In this document: piece after piece, positions 52,665-58,023 of the stretch
Layout: every line of letters starts with the position of its first letter
Numbering within the stretch: the stretch's first letter is position 1
Assembly: GCA_021771025.1 (NCBI GenBank)
Contig: JAETPW010000012.1
Span: 1-58,023 of the forward strand
Reading direction: 5' to 3'
Length of the DNA stretch: 58,023 nucleotides
DNA from: Clostridiaceae bacterium
GTDB taxonomy: Bacteria > Bacillota > Clostridia > TANB77 > CAG-508
The notes under the pieces: model-generated
The model's input: only the letters and a program-made list of their open reading frames with translations
What the model was told of the DNA's origin: nothing
Databases searched by the model: none
Translations under genes and position numbers: made by a program

Positions 52665-53873
52665 ATGAAAAAAAACGAAATAATAACAGAAAGAGCAATC
52701 ACGTTAATATCTTTAGTGATTACGATCATTGTATTATTAATCTTGGCAGGAGTAACCATTTCCACTCTAACAGGGCAAAATGGTATATTAACACAAGCAA
52801 CTAAAGCACAATTAGAAAACAGAGCAGGGAAAGTAGAAGAAGAAGTGAATTTATGGAAGACACAAGTTAATTCTCAACAATATGTAACTGCTGATGTTGA
52901 AGATGAAAATTCATTGTTAGCAAGATTAAAGAAAGATAATTCGGTTTTTGAAGATGAGATAGATTTAGCTAACAAGACGATTACTATAGGAGATAGAGTA
53001 ATCAGTTATGATATAGAATATCCAGAAGGAAAATTAAGATTAGAATATGAAATAGAAGATAATATATTATATTTAATTCCTAAAATTGGTGGATATACTA
53101 GTTATAAAGAATATGCAAAAAACATATTGAAAGGAAAAAGTAATGAAGAAAAAATCACTATTTTTTTAGAAGGGGAATCAAAAAAGGCTGGAATAGATTT
53201 TGAGAATTTAACTAATTGGATAGAAAAGTTTAATGCTGAATCTAGCAGCAATATTACAGAAGAAAATTTTGAAAGTGATATTATTCGTAAGGCAAATGAA
53301 TGGGGAGGCTCATGCAGTAATTTTGATGATGTATTAATTTACTGGGAAGATGTTAAATATGATGAGTACACCGATAAAAATAGTAAGTATGAAAATTATC
53401 ATGTGACTATAAAAGAGAATAATATTTCAATTGGAAGTTATATTCAAATAGAAGGAACTTGTCCAACTGTTGTTAAATCTGGTACTCATACATATACTGC
53501 TTATATGGAAGAAGATGATCAAGAAGCAAGTGTAACAGTAACATTTAATAAAAAAGATTTACCAAGGTATGTGATAGAATTGAACACTGCTTATAAGTTT
53601 TGTGTATATGATAACCAAGAGGAAAAATATATGACGTTTACTATTGCACAATTATCGTTAAAACAAAATGGAGTTGAGGTTTTTAATGAAGATGTTACCA
53701 GTAATGTAAATAGGTATGGGCAGGATATAAATTATTCTAAAATTTATATGAGACCGGAATTAGAATATAAAGAAGACCTTAATCTCTATCAAAAAGCAGA
53801 AGCAAAATTGATTTTTGATGGAATAGAAGTACAGAATATGGTATGTATGTCGCATTGGATCGAAGATATTTAA
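52665..53873 (+). CDS. Prepilin-like secreted protein
   Basis: 402 residues. Residues ~8-35 form a type IV prepilin-like N-terminus, E-R-A-ITLISLVITIIVLLILAG, followed by VTISTLTGQNGIL, common to many secreted Clostridia proteins. The usual Gly before the cleavage point is Ala, and position +5 is Ser instead of Glu. The ectodomain is acidic, beta-rich, and has a few cysteines. Start 52665 leaves nine bases from AAAGGAG. Probably exported and membrane held; function unknown. Confidence 0.65.
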   Translation: MKKNEIITERAITLISLVITIIVLLILAGVTISTLTGQNGILTQATKAQLENRAGKVEEEVNLWKTQVNSQQYVTADVEDENSLLARLKKDNSVFEDEIDLANKTITIGDRVISYDIEYPEGKLRLEYEIEDNILYLIPKIGGYTSYKEYAKNILKGKSNEEKITIFLEGESKKAGIDFENLTNWIEKFNAESSSNITEENFESDIIRKANEWGGSCSNFDDVLIYWEDVKYDEYTDKNSKYENYHVTIKENNISIGSYIQIEGTCPTVVKSGTHTYTAYMEEDDQEASVTVTFNKKDLPRYVIELNTAYKFCVYDNQEEKYMTFTIAQLSLKQNGVEVFNEDVTSNVNRYGQDINYSKIYMRPELEYKEDLNLYQKAEAKLIFDGIEVQNMVCMSHWIEDI

Positions 53874-53968
53874 ATAGGCAGAAACAAACTTAGATAATGG
53901 ACTAACCTTAGTAGGGCTGACAATGTTTTTACATTTCCTTGAAGGTGACAGAAAATGAAAATAGTTAA

Positions 53969-54018
53969 GAGAAAAACCAGAGAAGAAAAAGTTGTCTTTT
54001 TCTTTTCTGGTTTTTCTC
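53969..54018. terminator. Bidirectional terminator, 23-bp stem
   Basis: GAGAAAAACCAG..GAAAAAG (53969-53991) pairs with 53996-54018 with one mismatch, between the convergent prepilin-like and SPFH genes. Confidence 0.8.
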
Positions 54019-54045
54019 TCAATTTGTGAATTGAAAAGGTAAAAA

Positions 54046-54076
54046 TGTCCATTTTGTACCTGTCCCCAAAAGGATA
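54046..54076. repeat. REP-like half palindrome abutting the SPFH stop
   Basis: TGTCCATTTTGTACCTGTCCCC then AAAAGGATA. Same family as 52311. Confidence 0.65.
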
Positions 54077-54976
54077 CTATTTTTTATCAGTAACCACTTC
54101 TTTGATTGCTCCCAATGCTCCTAATGCACCAGTTGCCTCAAAAGGAATAAATACTTTGTTAGCATCGCCTTTAGCTACTTCTTCTAAAGCTTCTAACGAT
54201 TTTAATTGCACTAATTTATCGTTTGGATCTGCTTTTTTCATCGCATCATATACCATTTGAATTTCTTGTGCTTTAGCTTCTGCTACTTCTTTGATAGCTT
54301 GTGCCTCACCGGCTGCTCTACGAATTTGTGATTCACGATCAGCTTCTGCTTCTAAGATAGCTGCTTGTTTTTTACCTTCGGCAATGGTGATGGCTGATTG
54401 TCTTTGAGCTTCTGATTCTAGAATTAAAGCTCTTTTATTACGTTCTGCGTTCATTTCTTTTTCCATCGCGTCTCTGATATCTGCTGGTGGGGTAATGTCT
54501 TTAATTTCTACACGGTCGATTTTACAGCCCCAATGATCAGTAGCTTCGTCTAATACTACACGAAGTTGAGTATTAATTCCATCACGAGAACTAAATGTTT
54601 CGTCTAAGTCCATTTTACCAATAATATCACGAATGGTAGTAATGGCTAGGTATTCAATACCTTTCTTTAAACTTTGAATTTCATAAACTGCTTTAGCTGG
54701 ATCAGTAATTTGATAGAATACTACAGTATCTATGGTAATGGTAACATTATCTTTAGTAATAACACCTTGAGGTGGAATATCCATTGTTTGTTGTTTTAAA
54801 CTAACAACACTTCTTACATGATCGAAGAAAGGAACAATAATGGTAAGACCTGCGTCTGCTACTTTATAAAATTTTCCTAAACGTTCAATGATGTAAACCT
54901 CGGCTTGTTTAACGATTTTGATTGAACTAAATGCGATAATTAAAATAATCACAAGTAATACTAATAAAAACCACAT
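54077..54976 (-). CDS. SPFH/Band 7 membrane scaffold protein (stomatin/QmcA type)
   Basis: 299 residues. N-terminal membrane helix (~2-18), Band 7 domain beginning IVKQAEVYIIERLGKFYKV, with VSLKQQTMDIPPQGVITKDNV, and a long Ala/Glu coiled coil (MEKEMNAERNKRALILESE...EAQAIKEVAEAKAQEI). Forms ring-like membrane microdomain assemblies. It is downstream of an NfeD-family gene, the usual partnership. Confidence 0.92.
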   Translation of the reverse strand: MWFLLVLLVIILIIAFSSIKIVKQAEVYIIERLGKFYKVADAGLTIIVPFFDHVRSVVSLKQQTMDIPPQGVITKDNVTITIDTVVFYQITDPAKAVYEIQSLKKGIEYLAITTIRDIIGKMDLDETFSSRDGINTQLRVVLDEATDHWGCKIDRVEIKDITPPADIRDAMEKEMNAERNKRALILESEAQRQSAITIAEGKKQAAILEAEADRESQIRRAAGEAQAIKEVAEAKAQEIQMVYDAMKKADPNDKLVQLKSLEALEEVAKGDANKVFIPFEATGALGALGAIKEVVTDKK

Positions 54977-55042
54977 AATATCCTCCTTTTGGAAAGTTTT
55001 CTACTTTCCGATTTTCTATAACATTAAAATAATAATAACAAA

Positions 55043-55486
55043 TTAAACATGAGAGACAGTTTTAGGGAGAGGTTTAACCAATGTTTTTACTCCTACAATT
55101 TGAGTGATTTCTACCTCTGTTCCTTTGGTGATACCATCCTCATTTTCACTTTCTGCTGACCAAATTTCTCCGTTTACTTTAATTTGCCCAGTTCCTTGAG
55201 TAGAATTAATATCTTGTATAACAATTCCTTTTTTTCCTACTAAAGAAAACGCATTTGTAGTAACTGTTTTTTGGTTCAAAAATTTTTTTACTAAAGGTTT
55301 TGTAGCAAAAATTAAGATAACAGATGAGATGATAAATACAGTTGTTTGTATGATTATATTAGTAGTAAAAAAGCTAACAATCATAGCGATAATAGCTCCA
55401 ATACCAAACCAGAAAAGTAGAAAACCTACTGTCATAATTTCACCAATCATAAAAGCACCTGCAATAATTAACCAATATTGCCACAT
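55043..55486 (-). CDS. NfeD-family membrane protein
   Basis: 147 residues from the ATG after AGAGGAGGAG (the in-frame ATG further upstream has no site). Three or four N-terminal helices (residues ~4-75) are followed by a soluble OB-fold domain with LVGKKGIVIQDINSTQGTGQIKVNGEIW. NfeD proteins work with SPFH proteins, here encoded 66 bp downstream, probably as an operon. Confidence 0.92.
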   Translation of the reverse strand: MWQYWLIIAGAFMIGEIMTVGFLLFWFGIGAIIAMIVSFFTTNIIIQTTVFIISSVILIFATKPLVKKFLNQKTVTTNAFSLVGKKGIVIQDINSTQGTGQIKVNGEIWSAESENEDGITKGTEVEITQIVGVKTLVKPLPKTVSHV

Positions 55487-55706
55487 AAAAACTCCTCCTC
55501 TCATCATTACAGTATTATTATACTACAAAAGAGAAAAAAAAGAAAGGGGTTTGGGAAAATTTACATAATTCTAAACTGTAAAATCATAATTTGCACGTAA
55601 TTAATTCTGAAACGAAGTCATCTGCTTTATTTTTTAAATTTCTATTGGAATTCAATTATATTTATTATATAGTATTAAGAAAAATTTAGGAAGGGAGAAA
55701 ATTAGT

Positions 55707-55847
55707 ATGGAGAAATTAAACCAGAAGGAAGAACCTAAAATACTTGTTTCAAAAGTGCAACATATTTTAGAATGGACTAAAACAAAAATATATTTAGATA
55801 CTAATTCAGACAAAGCTAAAAATAGAATTGTACGAAGGGTAGTGTAA
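55707..55847 (+). pseudogene. Truncated N-terminal piece of a PemK/MazF-type gene
   Basis: 46 codons with RBS GGAAGGGAG. The sequence (ILEWTKTKIYLDTNSDKAKNRIVRR) resembles the N-terminal helix that precedes the R-x-G-x-V strand in PemK-type toxins of Clostridia mobile elements, but it stops at RRVV. The stop codon lies inside an inverted repeat (55838-55850). Recognition is from memory of the family and is not certain. Confidence 0.45.
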
Positions 55848-56103
55848 AGTAATCTATGAAAAAATGGTGGACATAAGTTAATAAAGACTTATCCTCCAAC
55901 TCAATTATAATATGCTTTATAAAATTTTGTAAAGGCTGAAATGAATAGGCTTCGCCTAGCCTTGACAAAATTTTAAAAGCACATATATTTCAGTTAAGAG
56001 GATACATAATTAATTTAGTCTAAGGGGGGTAAAGCTAATTTTATAAAAAATGCTTTAATATCAATACTTTAAGCAATTTTTTATATATAAACTTTACACT
56101 ACC
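55838..56103. repeat. 266-bp segment bounded by 13-bp perfect inverted repeats
   Basis: GGTAGTGTAAAGT at 55838-55850 and its complement at 56091-56103. One end supplies the stop of the truncated PemK-type ORF and the other the stop of the MobV gene. Inside, AAAATTTTGT..AGGCT pairs with AGCCTTGACAAAATTTT around an AGGCTTCGCCT hairpin (~55921-55976). No clear target duplication. It may be a MITE-like insertion or a paired transcription end. Confidence 0.65.
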
Positions 56104-57364
56104 TCTTGTATTCAGGAGAGTTCTTTAGTTTTTGCCTTTCTAATCTTTCTTTTTCTCTAGCTTCTTCACGAGCTTTTCTTTCAGCTTCTATTTTTTCTTG
56201 TTCAATTCTTTGTCTTTCTAATTCATCTTGTTTTTCTTTATCGAATAAACCTTTAAAGAAATCTGCAACTCTTTGTGGTGCAAGTTTTATAGCATGAAAG
56301 TAGTCTTTTGTTTTTTCTACTAAACCATCATATTTTTCTATCCACCTATTTAAGGTGTTTCTTAAATTTTCAATTCTAGTATCTCGTTCATAAATTTCTT
56401 TATCTGCTACAATTCCTTTTTTAGCATATTGGGTTAATGTTTCATAATCTTTTGGTTCTAATTCAATTTTCTTTGAGAACTTCTTTTGCTTGCCTAAATT
56501 AGAGATATCATCTATTTGTTTATCATATTGCATATAACTATCAAAATTAGATTGTTTTTCATCAACACTATTTGTTATTTTTTCTAGTTTTTCAGTTTCT
56601 TTCTTAATTTTAAATTCTAAATCTGTTAAATGTTCTTTAGTACTACCTTTTATACCACGAATAAATCCTCTATAACCACTATCAGACATATATTGAAAAA
56701 ATCTATCTTGTGATAAGCTATATGATTTTATTAGTTTAGCTTTTCCATTTTCATCATATACAGGATTACCAAAGTTATCAGTTAATTGTTCTGATTTCCA
56801 TTTCTTACTATGACTTACTTGATTGATTATTTCTTTTGTAGTTCCTATTAGAGATTTATCTTTACATCTTTTAGACCATTTTATTTCTTTTTGTACAACA
56901 GGTATTGCTATAACATGCAAATGATAGTGATACACAGGCTTTCCATATTCTTCTGATAGGGAAGTGTTTAGTTCATCCGCATGCATAACAGCTGATATTA
57001 TATTATCTGCACCCATTTCTCTTTCAGCAAAGTGGAATGCTTTTTCATAAAAGTTCTTTGCAAATTCATAACCACCATTTTGTTCAAAATAGTCGGAATT
57101 AATATCAAATATAATTTCATCAAATACTTTTGCATTATCTTTTAGACCTCTAAGTGATATTTCTCCATCATCGATCATTTCTTTTAATCTTTCGTTATAA
57201 GTGTTTTTGCATTTTTTGTAATGCACATTGTTTGGTGTTTGAGTTAAGTCAACATTCATATTAGAGTAAGATTCGTTTTTTCTTTCATTATGTCTTTCTG
57301 CTTTTACAAGACTTACTCTAGTATAAATTTCTACTCTAGCTACCGAATAGTTTGTTTTGTCCAT
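56099..57364 (-). CDS. MobV-family relaxase (Pre/Mob)
   Basis: 421 residues. The relaxase domain fills the first ~230 residues: VARVEIYTRV, an RKNESYSNMNVDL segment, and the metal-binding HYHLHVIAIPV motif near residue 145. A helical C-terminal half (Lys/Glu-rich) ends with REKERLERQKLKNSPEY. It nicks an oriT and starts transfer of a mobilizable element or plasmid. The matching oriT lies directly upstream (57412-57460). The stop codon is part of the inverted repeat at 56091. Confidence 0.9.
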   Translation of the reverse strand: MDKTNYSVARVEIYTRVSLVKAERHNERKNESYSNMNVDLTQTPNNVHYKKCKNTYNERLKEMIDDGEISLRGLKDNAKVFDEIIFDINSDYFEQNGGYEFAKNFYEKAFHFAEREMGADNIISAVMHADELNTSLSEEYGKPVYHYHLHVIAIPVVQKEIKWSKRCKDKSLIGTTKEIINQVSHSKKWKSEQLTDNFGNPVYDENGKAKLIKSYSLSQDRFFQYMSDSGYRGFIRGIKGSTKEHLTDLEFKIKKETEKLEKITNSVDEKQSNFDSYMQYDKQIDDISNLGKQKKFSKKIELEPKDYETLTQYAKKGIVADKEIYERDTRIENLRNTLNRWIEKYDGLVEKTKDYFHAIKLAPQRVADFFKGLFDKEKQDELERQRIEQEKIEAERKAREEAREKERLERQKLKNSPEYKR

Positions 57365-57411
57365 TTATAAATCCTTTCTTGCAGGTGCTAAGCAAGCGAC
57401 CAAAGGGAGCT

Positions 57412-57460
57412 GTTACATAACTTTCTTATGAAAGTATGTAACCCACTATGACACTTTCAA
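57412..57460 (-). other. oriT of MobV type
   Basis: On the minus strand: AAGTGTC-ATAGTGGGTTA-CATACTTTC. This parallels the pMV158 oriT, whose nick sequence is TAGTGTG/TTA; here it reads TAGTGGG/TTA (57448-57439, nick expected between 57442 and 57441). A hairpin with 13-14-base arms (57412-57425/57430-57442) covers the adjacent side. Position upstream of the mob gene is as in known MobV plasmids. Confidence 0.75.
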
Positions 57461-57479
57461 ACTTCGTTTGCAAAGATGT

Positions 57480-57650
57480 CGTGGGCTCCTAGCGGAGTGC
57501 TCATAAATTATCTAATCTTGCGATAGATAATTTATGTTTGGCTTCGCCAAATCAAAATAATATTTTTCATCTCCATTCAAATATTATTTTGACTACTGAA
57601 AAATTTTTTTGCATACCTGCATAAAATTTTTTCAGTATCTTCTTGCTATG
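57480..57650. other. Cluster of consecutive hairpins upstream of mob
   Basis: CATAAATTATCTA/TAGATAATTTATG (57502-57536), a TTGGC-TTC-GCCAA stem, AAAATAATATTT/AAATATTATTTT (57553-57589) and an ACTGAAAAA..TTTTTTCAGT stem (57594-57636) follow each other closely. No ORF of note (a 43-codon minus-strand frame 57698-57567 has no ribosome binding site). Together with the oriT they could be a single-strand origin or a transfer-related structure. Confidence 0.5.
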
Positions 57651-57701
57651 CTTTGTAAGAAAATAGGGCAATACATATTTAGCTATTTTCGTAAGCATAA
57701 C

Positions 57702-57797
57702 AAAAAGACCCATTAGGCACAACAAATAAAACTACTAATATTGCAATTTTTTTGCAAAGTAGTGAATTTTACTTGAAACATGCTAATCGGTCTTAAC
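57702..57797 (-). terminator. Attenuator-like terminator in the mob leader
   Basis: Minus strand: AAGACCGATTAG (57794-57783) pairs with CTAATGGGTCTT (57717-57706), then a T-run, about 190 bases into the leader and 340 bases before mob. Confidence 0.6.
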
Positions 57798-57985
57798 CAC
57801 TGCTGGACATTTTACAAACTATTCTTCTAAACCAGCCAAAATATTTTTCACCGCATTGGGTTAATAAGTTTCCTACAAATCTTAATTTTCATTTTGGGAG
57901 AAAGATAGAAAATAGTTTATTGTATCCCTTACTAACCAGTGTTTCGTGTCTATTAATTTTTCAGTGTACTATAAAATACAATTAT

Positions 57986-58014
57986 TATATATCACCTTTT
58001 TATGTAAATGTCAA
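57986..58014 (-). promoter_or_regulatory. Promoter of the mob leader transcript
   Basis: Minus strand TTGACA (58014-58009), 17 bp, TATATA (57991-57986). Reads towards the attenuator and mob. Confidence 0.6.
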
Positions 58015-58023
58015 TAAAAATTT

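Noticed and set aside
57567..57698. 43-codon minus-strand frame upstream of mob
   Set aside because: No ribosome binding site, and it runs through the hairpin cluster; composition reflects the palindromes.

Overview
The window looks like a low-GC, endospore-forming member of the Clostridia, probably an uncultured gut lineage. The base composition is strongly AT-rich and starts are often TTG or GTG behind GGAGG-type ribosome binding sites. Sporulation genes are present (alpha/beta SASP, spoIVB, spoVG), and the housekeeping gene order is Firmicutes-like (era-yqzL-recO; rimP-nusA-ylxR-ylxQ-infB-rbfA-nrnA-truB). Several promoters match TTGACA-17-TATAAT closely.

Layout. 1-1430: a PemK/MazF-like toxin gene and a small promoter-to-terminator RNA unit, both lying between two ~99-bp near-identical repeats. 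1678-9725: a lone transketolase N-terminal subunit, an L21 leader with rplU-rpmA, an XRE regulator, nnrD, a GT4 glycosyltransferase, era-yqzL-recO, hpf and a SASP. 9943-23058: a HAD phosphatase followed by a Tad/type IV pilus-like locus. This holds CpaB-like, two ParA/TadZ-like, a frameshifted TadA/CpaF ATPase, a fused TadB-TadC, four short proteins starting M-E-N-A that look like leaderless pilins, and three further membrane-anchored proteins. 23332-31791: spoIVB behind a sigma-G/F-like promoter, a coiled-coil protein, murC, spoVG behind a sigma-H-like promoter, mgtA and asd. 32050-35048: two membrane glycosyltransferases. 35266-44031: the rimP-to-truB translation/transcription operon and an unknown protein. 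44366-55486: class A PBP, cysS, a Nudix protein, galE, argS, a prepilin-like secreted protein and an NfeD/SPFH pair. 55707-58023: a piece of a mobilizable element with a truncated PemK-type fragment, a MobV relaxase, a recognisable oriT and an attenuator-like leader.

The most unusual signals are two. First, a family of ~200-bp intergenic elements (8540, 27108, 44030, plus a remnant at 19020). They share a conserved, probably pseudoknotted core, and their long flanking arms are near-perfectly complementary within a copy but poorly conserved between copies. One copy has half of its core replaced by an exact inverted copy of the other half. Second, the Tad-like locus, whose pilin candidates lack any leader peptide and which has no prepilin peptidase nearby.

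Three conserved genes (cpaF, ylxQ, truB) each carry a single-base insertion that breaks the frame. Together they suggest sequence error more than decay. Many gene ends carry REP-like palindromes of two kinds (GGGGACGGGTAC-type and GGTCTGACCC-type), with no REP-associated transposase in the window.
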